Shown here in pieces: positions 49,245-60,900 of a stretch of DNA of 64,000 nt. Origin of the DNA: Theocolax elegans (taxonomy: Eukaryota > Arthropoda > Insecta > Hymenoptera > Cerocephalidae); assembly GCA_026168455.1 (NCBI GenBank), contig CM047428.1, positions 87,438,594 through 87,502,593 on the forward strand, given 5' to 3'. The notes under the pieces are model-generated. The model ran no database searches. It worked only from the letters and a program-made list of their open reading frames with translations, and was not told the DNA's origin. How positions within the stretch are numbered: position 1 is the stretch's first letter; each line of letters starts with the position of its first letter. Made by a program: the position numbers and the translations under genes.

Positions 49245-49954
49245 GTAACGTCAGCGTGGACTCAAGACACATTACTCAAGGATTTTCATCGAGATTTCGC
49301 ACCTTTTTTCCGGGACCTATTTTACTTTTCGCGGCTCCCGCGGTTTGGATTTATCTTCCTTTGGACCGACCGATGCTCGCGCTTTATCACACGCTCTTTC
49401 CCAGTTCTTCTTTCTCCCCCCGCGCGCGCACTCCGGAAAAGGATTCTATGCTTTCCACCTCCACGGGAAAATCCAATAAGAATTTTAATTATATGATGTG
49501 CTGATTTTCATCGTTATTGGCTAATGTTAACGGGATATGTGATGTTCTAATTTTTACCGACCGAGTCGATATGGAGATGGACAATTATTTTGATTAAATA
49601 AATAACCAAGACTTCTCTTTATTGATTCAGTCAAAATTGGTATTTGATCGAAATTATTTATCATTATAATTTCATAAGAGTGATGTCTTAGTTTTTCATA
49701 ATTTCTCACATTTATTTAGTTGGAACAAATTTTTGTTTACCAGTTAACCTCTTAATTCACTTGGTCAGTAACAATTAAGTGTGGCTTTCCCTGATGTTGC
49801 AATTATTTATGTTCAGTTATATCAAAAGTAACCAAATTTTCCCACCTGTTAAATGATATAAAAATTTATTTAAACATTTTGGATTTTACAAAGAAAACTT
49901 GTCGCTGTTTTTTATGAATAACGCGGTAATTATAAGCAAAAATCACTGTAAGAA

Positions 49955-49974
49955 TATTGTAGAGGGCGCTGGCA
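49955..49974 (+). promoter_or_regulatory. Candidate CTCF-like site
   Basis: TATTGTAGAGGGCGCTGGCA contains TAGAGGGCGCT, a close fit to the CTCF core AGRGGGCGCT. Match by eye; binding unknown. Confidence 0.35.
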
Positions 49975-50331
49975 CTGGGTTGAGTAATCTTAAAAGTTCC
50001 ACATGTTCCAAATCAAGCCCCCGCCTTAGGAAAATGTCGTATTCAGCGTAAACTTTCATACGCCACCATATAATTATCGATATATTCGGGTAATTTTTAT
50101 TCATTTTAACTAAACACTTTTAAATTTTACTAAACTATTTAGTTAAGATGATACAAATACTACAAATTCACTGATAGCTAATTTGTTTTCTAGAATAGAT
50201 GAAGAAACGTTAACGTATAAAGTAGTAGCAAAAACGTAAAGTTAAAGTTAAACGTAAATCCAAAGGAATTAATTACTTTGTTAATTATTACAAGGTGAAC
50301 AACGGGCCATGGTTTTTCAACGTTAATTTAA

Positions 50332-50380
50332 GAGGATGTTAAAGTCTAATTTTACGATTTTACCGATCCAGTAGCGGTAA
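50332..50380 (+). mobile_element. TTAA-type MITE, left-end fragment, copy F
   Basis: TTAA (50328-50331) followed by GAGGATGTTAAAGTCTAATT, then TTACGATTTTACCGATCC. It aligns with the left ends at 28255 and 33799. No right end seen. Confidence 0.4.
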
Positions 50381-51804
50381 TGTAGGTACCGCACGTAATT
50401 CGTAGAGAAACGTAGCCGATGCTACCTAACTAATAACCATTACCTTTTTGCCAAATTTTAGATGATTCGTTTCCTGATACGATGAGTTTTCTAAAATTTT
50501 AAAATTATCCTAACAACCTGTATGGTATATTTGTCACGTTTGACCTACAATTAACAAATTAGTGTCACAACAGCATAAAAAATTGTAACGATCTATAATA
50601 CAAAATTTTAGGTTGACTTTTGTCAATGTACCAGATTACGAATACGAGGTTCATCGTGTAATTTTTTATTAAAAACATTCTCGCCACGTAATAATAACGC
50701 AAAAAATCCGTTACGGTTCCTATTGAGATGAATCATTCACGATGTAGAATACATAAATCTCACTTTATTTTGTTCTCTATAAACACGATCATAAACATCC
50801 GTATAAATCAGAAGTACGTTCTCTCGGGAAGATAAAATGCCGAACTTGGAAAAAATATGTGTGTATATAGCGATATGCCCTCGGACGACGGAGGACGAAT
50901 AATAAAAGAAAATAATTTTTTTTCCAAACTCACACGAAGATTTGACTAATACTCTCCTGTACACAGTCCACTTGAGCATTTTATCATCCGAGGTATAGGT
51001 ATAGGTTATGTGTGTGTGTGTGTATGCGAGTGCGTACGCTGAAACCTTCCGCGAAACGATTGTTCATTACGCGGTGTGCGGTCTAAGACGCGTTTTTATG
51101 CAAATATATACGAAATAACCAGTCAGCTTTTCCAATTAGCCCAGTGACGAGTGAGAGGAAGAGGGTGGAGAAAAAAGGCACACTACTCAAAGTGAATAAA
51201 TTAAATTGGAAAAAAAAAGAAATAGGTGGAAAGGAAAATACGAGAAGGAAAAGGTTGTTCTTTCTTGACTGTATAAACACAACAATAGATGATTGGAATG
51301 CAGGAGCGTTTGACTCCTCAAGTTAATTAATGAAAGGTAAAGTGTGTAGCGTTGTGCCCATTTCCTTTCTACTTTTATTTTCTCTCCCCTCTTTTTTCAT
51401 CGTGAAACACAGTAATTTTACCCAGGTTCAATTTTATTTTTTTTACTCTTACCCTCTGGACGCGTTTCTCCTTCTTTTTTTTTCTCGGAAGTTCGGCTAG
51501 AATGATTACCCTTAGGATTCGTTGGAAAAAAGGCTTTGCACGAGTATGTATGTGTACGCGCTCTTTGGGTGCGTTACTCTCATTCTGGGTCTTCAACGAA
51601 CGGCCTCGTAAAGTGGATACGTGCGTGCCCCGAACGTTTCTCTGTACACGTATATATACATACATACATAACACCTATATGTATATTTATAGTCCTCTCT
51701 TCTCTGTCTTTATTCGATCTAACTTTTGCTTTTTCATATTTCTCCATTATTTTTCTTTTTCTTTTTCTTTTTCTCTTTCCTTTTTATTATACTTACGCGT
51801 TTAA

Positions 51805-51870
51805 AGGGACTGACATTGTCAACTTTTATCATCCCTACCTTATCCATCGAGCTAATTCAAAGTGTTGCAA
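51805..51870 (+). mobile_element. TTAA-type MITE, left-end fragment, copy G
   Basis: TTAA (51801-51804) followed by AGGGACTGACATTGTCAACT, then TTTATCATCCCTACCTTATCCATCG, closely matching the family left end. Another TTAACGGGGGTG begins at 51871, and copy H starts at about 52049, so this is a cluster of ends. Confidence 0.5.
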
Positions 51871-52048
51871 TTAACGGGGGTGACCAAAACCTAATGGTTA
51901 CCGATCGAGCAATATAAGGACGTTATTTGATTTATCGAACATATTGTACAATTTAATGCAAAATCCAAATGCAGAAGCACTAGATAATGATATAATATGC
52001 TTCTATATAATTTCAAGTTATAAGTAAAGTTAATATTTATATAAGTAA

Positions 52049-52405
52049 ACTCATAGTCAATATTTATCCCCATTATCTTACCGACAAATACGATAATTGA
52101 CAATAAATCTGTAAATAAAACAGTATGTAAAAAAATAAGTGAGAAGGCGCCTTTGCTTACCGATAATCTAATTACAATACTACTGCATTTGGAAAACCAT
52201 TCCTTCACCAATAAATGTGAACCTAACCTCAACGGAAGGACAGTCTTGAAATTTTTGGTAAAATATGGTTTTTCAAAACGCAACAATATTTTAATTTCGA
52301 ATTCGATTAGATTATCCATAAACAGAAAGCCTATTTTCTTACTTTTTCACTTAACATTTTATTTTTTCATTAATTGGTTAACAAAAATTGAGTATATGAA
52401 ACCCT
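52049..52405 (+). mobile_element. TTAA-type MITE, near-complete copy H
   Basis: The left end CTCATAGTCAATATTTATCC follows GTAA (a decayed TTAA). The right end AAAATTGAGTATATGAAACCC is followed by TTAA at 52406-52409. The interior has the family arms (AAACAGTATGT…GAGAAGGCGCCTTTG) and the central inverted repeat around AACCTAACCTCAACGG. About 357 bp, noncoding. Confidence 0.75.
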
Positions 52406-54033
52406 TTAAAATAGTTTGTACAGAAAAATTAATCGTATTTACATTATTCGGTGCAAACTTTGTAAGAAGGCATTATGTATCACGTAAATCTTTGATAAGA
52501 GTGAAATTATTACAACAGATTTAGAAACTTTAATTAAAAATGGCGGGACCATATGATACAAGTTCTTCGAGGACGTTATTTTTAAACTTAAGTTAAGAAA
52601 CAATACATAAAAATGCGATAGCCGAAACTAATTTTCATCAACTTTGGGTGCCCATATTGAATTTTCTGTAGAAAATTTTGAAAATCTGATCTTGAATTCT
52701 GTAAGTACAAATGTTTGTTATACCTAAGAAACATTAACGTGTTGTTAAATTTGAGACATTTTCATTGTTCGTTAATAAGAAAACCGATCGACTAACAAAT
52801 GTTGGAAAGTCGTAGACCTATATACCTCATACATATGTACTGACATCATCGATTTTTTGTTTTATACACTCAATTTTTGTTTAATCCCAATTGTACTGAA
52901 CGTACCTACATTCTATGAAATACATAGACTATTGATTGATACATTCATTAAATTTGGAAATTTTAATGTCGGTAATACAGCTTCTCCTCAATGGGTCAAA
53001 CGTCTGATGATAATTAATTTGAATTGTTTGTTAATTTCGCCATCAATTTTCTAATATATACACACTTCCATCTCTTTTTTTCATTTGATACCCGCACCGT
53101 ATATGAAAAAATGGCATATCACTTGATAAATAATATTTTACCTATATATAAAATCGAAAAAGTTGTTGCTCATCCAATTCTCTTTATCGACAAATCAGGA
53201 TCGTTGAAACGATGATTTCTTGAATTCGACGCTTAAAATAACAATCGAAGGAGAAGCAGTATATGTACGTATATATCGATCCTTCGAAGTAAAATTTAAT
53301 TACACATTACATCGAAAGCTCTCGAGATTAATTTCCTAAAGCGCTTCCCCCCCCCCCTCTCGTATCTTAATGAGTGTTTAAAAGAAAGTTATTCTATAAA
53401 AGGGGTATATATCGAGCGTTTTCGCGGGACACTCTAATGACACATCGGTCCGATGATCGATACTTTTTTACGACGTCGTTAAACCCAGCTGTATGGAAAA
53501 ACGTCGGGATAAAAAAAGGGGGATGTAAAATAAAATTTAACTGACGTCGATGGTGCCTATTTTTCTTTTACCTATACAAAATTAGTATACGATGTGCTTT
53601 AAATAAGTGTTTCATTGATATCGAATGTGTAGAGCAGTTTTTTTTCTAACTGTGTGAGTATTACGTATGTACAGAGAGCGATGTGTTTGATAAATGCGTT
53701 TGGTGTTTTAAACATCGTGTATAAACCTCATTATACGCGTTTGTTTTCTAAAGGGTTTTGTTGAAATATAAAACGGTATTTCGGTAAGTGTTTACGGTGT
53801 GTTTTATACGTGTACGTGAAGTACTATATACGTAATTGTAAATTTATAGTATACGTTGTTCTCTTTACATTTTTGGAATTTACCGTGATATAAAATCTTG
53901 TAAACGCGGGAGACGATCCGTTTTGTTCATAGTAAAATTTATACTGGTATCCAAATAAATATGAATAAGAATTTCTAACATAATTGAACAGCGTTTAGAA
54001 TTTTTCTATAACTCCATATCAACTCATTTAAAT

Positions 54034-54035
<2 letters not shown>

Positions 54036-54068
<33 letters not shown>
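54036..54068. repeat. (AT)n microsatellite
   Basis: About 16 AT units. Confidence 0.9.
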
Positions 54069-54070
<2 letters not shown>

Positions 54071-54954
54071 TTAATTCAATTTATTACGTGATAGATATAG
54101 ATTTAAATTCTTATATGCGCTTATAGGTCAGGTATAACACACACGCGTATTAGTATAGGCGCGTACACGTAAATAATGAAAATTGACAAAGTGTTATTTA
54201 TTGGATATATTTTTTATTTTATACAAAATTAAATTTTAACGCCAATTCGTTAGAAAGAAAGGTTTTCCATTAAAAGTTTTAACGACACGCGTTACTATGC
54301 ATCCACTCGGATATCTCTCGGTGATAGTAGTACAGTATATACGTTAGACTAAATGTTTATATCTCACTACGATATATATTATCAAATAATTTAATCAAAC
54401 TCTATAATTGACTTTTTTTTCATTTTAGAAAATTGACGTTTTAATAATATCTATTATTTAATATGGATTACTTTACTCAATTATCGAAATCCAAGAATGA
54501 AATTTTGACTGAAAACGATGTAAATATCTCAAGTGACCTTTTGATAGTACAAATATTATCCATACCGTTTTATCAAATTTTAATAATTATAGAGAGAATG
54601 ATTTTAAACGGTAGTGTTATGTATCTGTATAGTAGACGACTGTAATATCCAAAGCGCTAAAGCTATTTTAGCTATTTCCACATAGTACGGAGTAAATTGG
54701 GAATACGTATCGATACTCCTATTATTCCCTTAGGAATCTTAAATCTTTCGTTTATATACGATATTGGAAAGATGTTTAAGATTTAATAGCTTAAAATTTT
54801 ATTTTCTATCGATATATACAACGGAACTTAAATTTATTATTCGATACCTTTTTGTTCGATGTTTCATCGTTTTCCCAACAAAATTTCCAACTATCGGTCA
54901 ATTAAGGGAAAAAACCTCGGATTTTACCATCTTAAAAGAAAAACGCGAGACGAT

Positions 54955-54961
54955 GAAGAAG

Positions 54962-54991
<30 letters not shown>
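54955..54991. repeat. (GAA)12 microsatellite
   Basis: About 12 GAA units. The open frames across it are low-complexity E/K runs, not a gene. Confidence 0.9.
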
Positions 54992-54992
<1 letters not shown>

Positions 54993-56061
54993 TGCAATTC
55001 CAAACTGTCCGATCGCCGACGTACCTTTCAATTTTAACGTCATACTCATCGATAACCGTATAATTAAACTCGGATCGATAAAAGAAATAATGTCAGTATC
55101 CCGAGAGGATGGGAATAAATTTAAGTTGCCGTTACTGCGAAAAAAGGGAAACTTAATGCAACTTCGAAAAATCGAAGTTTCCCGTAAGATATATGTATGC
55201 ATACATATATATAGACACGGGGGAGGGAAAAAATAGAAGAAGAAGAAGAGCGATTCGAATTATCGAAACGCTTCGCGTGACTTTTCTCTAGTATCTATCG
55301 ACGCAATCTCGGATCTCTCGAATGAAATATCGCGTGTCTCCGATTATGAATTGAGATATAGACCGTGCAGCGCGTCGTCGAATAATCAAAATATAGTTTC
55401 GACCTGCCTCGTTCTCGATCCTTTTTTTCTATTTTTTTAAGGAATAACGCGCATGTATTTTTTTCGGTGATAATTTCACCCGCCACGCTAAAGCGGTTTT
55501 CCGAACTGGCTATTATATTTTTCCGGTTCGATTTCCTAATGCCTGCACCATTTTACCTTGGATTTCGACGTTTTTCCGATTCACGGTCGTTCCGCGGATA
55601 TATATCTATATACACGTTTCATGGGCTTACAAAAGTGACTAATCCATTTCCGACAAATATTACCGGGATGTCGACCGAGAATTGAATCAGTTTTGTGTTG
55701 TCGTCAACGAATTATTGATTTTTCAACAAATTATTATTGAAGATCGTGAGAGTCGTTTAATCAGCTGCCTAACTCTATTTTTATCCTTATTTATATCATA
55801 ATTATCAAAAGATATTCCATTGCATCCATTTTCATATTTATCATTCATATTTATATGTGCTTAGTTTTAAACAGAAATAATTATCAATTTTCGAAAATTT
55901 ATATCCTTACTAACCATTTGTAATTTTTTTCAAATGTTTGAAATTTATATTTTAATTTTTGGGAAGAGATTGTTTTCTAAAAGTAATAATATAATTCTTT
56001 CTAAAATTGAATATGCAGGTGGGTTATTGATTTAATTCAAGGAATGACAATGAACTCTTAT

Positions 56062-56219
56062 ACACTGAGAAAAATGGTATACCTCACAAATTACTAGGGA
56101 TATACTTGGATTACCACAATATTTGCTATAAATATATAGTGAAAATTATGATAATTTAAATGTATCTTTACGTTACTATAAAATATAATAATTTTTAATT
56201 ATGCTACGTTTCTCAGCGC
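56062..56219. mobile_element. Possible short TIR element (CACTGAGAAAAATG type)
   Basis: CACTGAGAAAAATGG at 56063 and TTTCTCAGCG at 56209 share only about 8 complementary bases, enclosing about 158 bp of AT-rich DNA. It resembles the ends at 4385 and 56638 but the evidence is weak. Confidence 0.3.
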
Positions 56220-56637
56220 AATTGCATTTGTCATTATTTTTGTATGATCATTTTTGTTTTTATAAGTGTGGGAATGCTAAAACTTCATTATGATACACTT
56301 GTGAATTGATGGAACGTTTTCCGACCAAAATATTTTGCGTATAATAAGGGGATGTGTTTCAATTTACGACGATACGAGATTAAAAATTAAAAAAAACATT
56401 TAAGATAAATTTAGGACAAGTTAAAAAAGTTAATGAAGCTATAGTTTAAAAGATAATTACTATTTGTTTGTTACTGATGAAAAATTTTTCATCATCAATA
56501 AAAATGTGTTTAGAAAACGTATCGGCAACTCAATTTATATCAATTTAAAAAACAGAAAAAATTAAATGCAAATAAAAAACCCCAGCAAGGCTTTTTAAAA
56601 CTTTTTTTAATGGCTTTTTTAAAACTTTGTTCCACTA

Positions 56638-57156
56638 ACACAGAGAAAAAAATGTTTTAATAAAAATTGCTATATTTTTCAAGAATGGAGGAATAATCTT
56701 ACAGTTCTATAAGTATGTTTACTTTTTTCTTCGTATTAGAAAGAAAAATTATTATGACTCACTATCGGTATTTCTGTTAAAAATGTCTTGACATTGATTA
56801 ACACGCTATAAGATGTAAATACATTTGCTGAAATGTAAATTATAAATAACATTTCAAAGTGTAAATTTTACTACATCGCGTATCAAAATTTCACATAACC
56901 GTTGAACTAAAATTCAATATCTTATTTATTTTATTAAAATTTAGATGTTTCTGTAAATATGGTGAAACTTCCATTGAATGCAGTTTGTCTTACTAATAGA
57001 AAAATAATAGGATATTGTATACATTTTTAATATTGAAAATTAAAAACATATCTATTTTATAGGTTATACCCAGCTTTTCCCTATACTAATTTTTAAACAA
57101 ATGGATAATTTATCATCAGGATATATGATACTAGCGATAAATATTTTTCTCTGTGT
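56638..57156. mobile_element. 519-bp TIR element (ACACAGAGAAAAA ends)
   Basis: The left end ACACAGAGAAAAA and the complement of the right end (TTTTTCTCTGTGT) match over 13 bp. CTA flanks both sides (56635-56637 and 57157-57159), a possible 3-bp target duplication. The interior is AT-rich without a transposase frame. Confidence 0.6.
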
Positions 57157-57586
57157 CTAGAATCAACTAGTTGCTTCGTTAAACAATGACGAACTCAAAC
57201 CACTTCTTAAAAAGTAAATTTTTAAATTTAATATATCAATCCATAGACATAATTATAACAAACCCTGGTACTTTTTTTCTTCGTACGTGATTAATTTTTA
57301 AACTTTTTCAATTGAAATACCCTTTAGGAGGGTAAGTTTTCGACGGTTATAAGTGTAGATATTTCAAAGAGAAAAAAGTTATGGAAAAAAAACCTATTTA
57401 TAGGAAAAGTTGAATTTTTCGAGAAAGATCGAATTAAAAAATCCTGAATTTTCGATCTAGTGCCCTGATTGTAGAAATGGAAAACATTTAACAGACATTT
57501 CATAGATGTGATAATTGGTAATATGTACAAATTATTCATTTAATGAAATTTAAGTAATATAGATTCGATGATTTGAATATTTTTAA

Positions 57587-57970
57587 CGGGGTGCCATAGT
57601 CAATATTTATCCTCCCTACCTTATCGGCAATCGTGATTATTAGTAATAAATGTGTAAATAAAACAGTATGTGAAAAAATAAGAGAAGAGGCGCCTTCGTT
57701 TATTAATAATCTAACTGTGTGCTGAATTACAGATTAAAATTATATTGCGTTTTTGAGAAAAGTCTTACCAAAAATGTGAACCTAACCTCAACGAGGTGAA
57801 AAGATTTGATATTTTTGGTAAGACTTTTCTCAAAAACGCAATAATATTTAAATGTAAAATTCAGCACACAGTTAGATTGTCAATAAACGAAGGCGCCTCT
57901 TCTCTTATTTTTTCACAGACTGTTCTACTTTTTTATTAATTAATCATCAAAAATTGAGTATGGAACCCCC
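57587..57970 (+). mobile_element. TTAA-type MITE, intact copy I
   Basis: The best copy of the family. TTAA flanks both ends (57583-57586 and 57971-57974). Termini are CGGGGTGCCATAGTCAATAT and the complement of ATTGAGTATGGAACCCCC. The two halves are extended inverted repeats: AGAGAAGAGGCGCCTTCGTT at about 57680 is mirrored at about 57887, and GCGTTTTTGAGAAAAGTCTT at about 57747 at about 57821. The loop contains CCTAACCTCAACGAGG. 384 bp, noncoding. TTAA duplication is characteristic of piggyBac-type transposition, but the ends are not the usual CCC(T/A) type, so the family is tentative. Confidence 0.85.
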
Positions 57971-57974
57971 TTAA

Positions 57975-60900
57975 TACTTATACCTACTACGAGATGAAAC
58001 AATTTTATTTTTTTTTATTTCTACTAGGGTAGAAATTGAGGATTGTTGAGGTCAGTTGAAAACGATTTTTAGCTATTAATTACAGACTTACTAGCCATTC
58101 ATTGTTGAGTGTCGAAGTCGAAAACTTTTTTGGCGAAAATCGTTTAATCCTTTAATTTGTACTATGATAGCTCGAAGTCCTTGGATTACATCTCAAGTCT
58201 CTATAAATCTCTAAGGGAAGAAGAATGTATAAGGAAAAACCAGTTTTTTCGGAAATATCTAAGTAAAACGGAAATTTGAACAGTTTGAAAATCCGAAGTT
58301 TATACCGAGACGTAAAATAAAAGTTGAAAAATCGAAGTAAAAGGTATAGAGTAAGCAATTATTTACACGTAACTTTGGTTATCCAAGGCTATACAGAGGG
58401 TTTAGCGAAGGAAGGAAGGAAGCAGCACTAATTTCCTGGGGAATCGTGCGAATTTAAGACGAGCAATTTGCTCATGCGTTATCGTCCCGTCATAGTGTCA
58501 TCGTCCTTGGCGAGTGCGATAATATGCCGCCGCCTATCCTCTCTCCTAAAGTTACACACTCCAATTAGGTAGACTAGGATAAGAAGGAGGAGGAGGAGGA
58601 GGAGGAGGAGGAGGAGGAGGAGTAGGAGGAGAAGAAGGAGGAGGGTTTCCAGCCTCTCTACCACCACTCGCGGCTAACCGACTCATAATGCACCTCCTTT
58701 TCTTTCCTCGGGTTTACGATGGCATCAATTACTTTGATATTTATTACTTCGTTTATGAACCTTCTTACGCCTCCTCGCGCCCCCCCCCCTCTCCCTCTCC
58801 CTCTCCCTCTCTATGACAAATCGAGTCTAACCGTACACGTATAGATTTTTTTTCTTTCTTCTACCTGAATTTCTTGGTACTATCATGATGATTATTATGG
58901 TAATCAACGTGTTGATTGTTCGATAGAATATGTATGCATGTACGTATGGTAAAATTATCACTTGGAGTTAACACATCACGTCATTTTATATTATTATAAG
59001 CACGAACAATGGATATATAGTTTAGATTATATAATTAAATAATCATTCTATTTTAATGTTTATCTTGCTTCAAATGATTAACAATTCAATTACGCGTATA
59101 AATTACCCATAAATTTATATTTTTTCATTTTTATATACTGTAAGCTTCTTTTTTTAATCATTTTTTTCCATATTGATTTTTATATCCACAAAAAATTTTT
59201 CTTAATGTTTTTGTCATTCGGGAATATTTATGAGACATTATTAGAAAAATTGTCTAAGCAATATTAAATACAAGGAATACTTTTCCGATACATAAAAAAA
59301 ATAAATAATAAAAGTATTGAAAAAATAATTATTTTTACAAGAAGTAAAGTAGTATTTATTAAAATGTAAAATATTTAAAAAATATTACTTTATATCAACT
59401 TTATATATGAAGTTTAAGTTTGGCTAAACTTTATACGATGTTATCCGACGAGACTGAGTCGAACTTGGCCAAAGATTTATAGAAAGTTAGTCTGAAGTAA
59501 AATCAATCTTGCTCTCAAGTTTAAAATACTTTTTTTAACATAAAAATTAAATTATTAAGAAAAAAGATAAAAAAATCTCTTCAATTATAAATAACTTTTT
59601 ATTAATTTTGGGAAACAATCTTGTATACTTTGTTTATTACATATAGTGTACGTCCGTTTTAATTAAATAAAGTGTAAAAAGTAAAACATAAAAGTACAAA
59701 AGGTAAATAATAATGACACAAGGTTTAAAAATGTATATGTTAAGTATTTATAGTTATGTCGATTTGATGGGTACTATCGCACTTATATGGGTCCGTGTGG
59801 GTATCGTAAAAAGTCGATTTTTTCTAATCATTGGTATAGGTATTTTATACAAATACTTGCTGTATTTTGGAAATTGTTAATTAAACTCTTACTTATATCC
59901 AAAAAATTATTGTATCGACTAAAGCTAAAATGCAAATATTTAAATAACAAATATAAGTTATTTATTTTTGAAAAATTAAAATAGGTATCGATTTATATAA
60001 TTTGGTTGTGTTATTATGTATACCGTTATTTAGAACAATCTATAATTAAATAAATGAATTGATACAAATTTCCTTTAAAATTTAAAAAAAATATATTAAC
60101 TTAGTTTTTAGTGCACGATATCGACAACTTTTTCTTTTTGAGAACATATTGAATACTTGGAAATAATCGTTTCAGCATAGTTTTCCATACATATCCATCC
60201 GACGTAACCTAATATCATTTTGAGAAATATTTGTCAAAAAATATTTTTTTAAATTCTTCTACAACACCAATTGGTTCTTTCGAAAAAAAAAATATGTATA
60301 TGTATATAAACATTCGCGACTTGTGTTTCCGAAAGGTTGCTTACATATTGGGATACCACAGACGATAAATACATAACCTCAACATATTGCGTAAAATAAA
60401 CATCGAACGGAATGATTAACCTCGTATAACTTTTAGAAGGAAAATAAAAAGGAACTAATAAATTGGCCTCATCTGTAGATATCAACGAAAAGTAACGACA
60501 CAACAATTGTTGCCTAATGGTAAAAACGTGCGTGTATATACATATGTAATGGATTATACATATATAGGAGATACGAACGGAGGCACAAATGTGTATCATC
60601 ATCTAGATTCAGGTATAATATCGTAACATACAATTTGTATAACGTGCGCAACCGTAAAATTGATGATTGGAATTTCGGTAATATACAGATCAGATAATAT
60701 GCACTATATACCGTCAATACTAGGATTATATCAGTATGGGCAAAAGCTTTGTGGTTATACCTGTAACTGAAATAAAGGATATATATATATACATGCATCT
60801 ACGGTTGCCGCATTTAAATTAAAAGGCTAATAATTATGAAAATTCGACATCGAATGTTCTGTTATTTTCAAAGTCGATTATATTTTAACTCGTATAAGAC

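Larger units (their letters stand above)
46931..50327. other. Intronic, no gene seen
   Basis: AT-rich except for a GC-richer island at about 48970-49450 with a CA run, a GGAA run and a donor-like GAG|GTAAGA at 49202. No recognisable protein. Confidence 0.5.
52410..56061. other. Intronic, no gene seen
   Basis: AT-rich, with a C tract (53347-53357), an AT run (54036-54068) and a GAA run (54955-54991). A CpG-richer stretch lies near 55230-55680. No recognisable gene. Confidence 0.55.

Noticed and set aside
54764..55236. Two frames of 99-125 residues with K or E runs
   Set aside because: Translations of a GAA microsatellite and its flanks.
58479..58667. A 62-residue poly-Leu frame on the minus strand that could look like a membrane segment
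   Set aside because: It is the complement of a GGA microsatellite.
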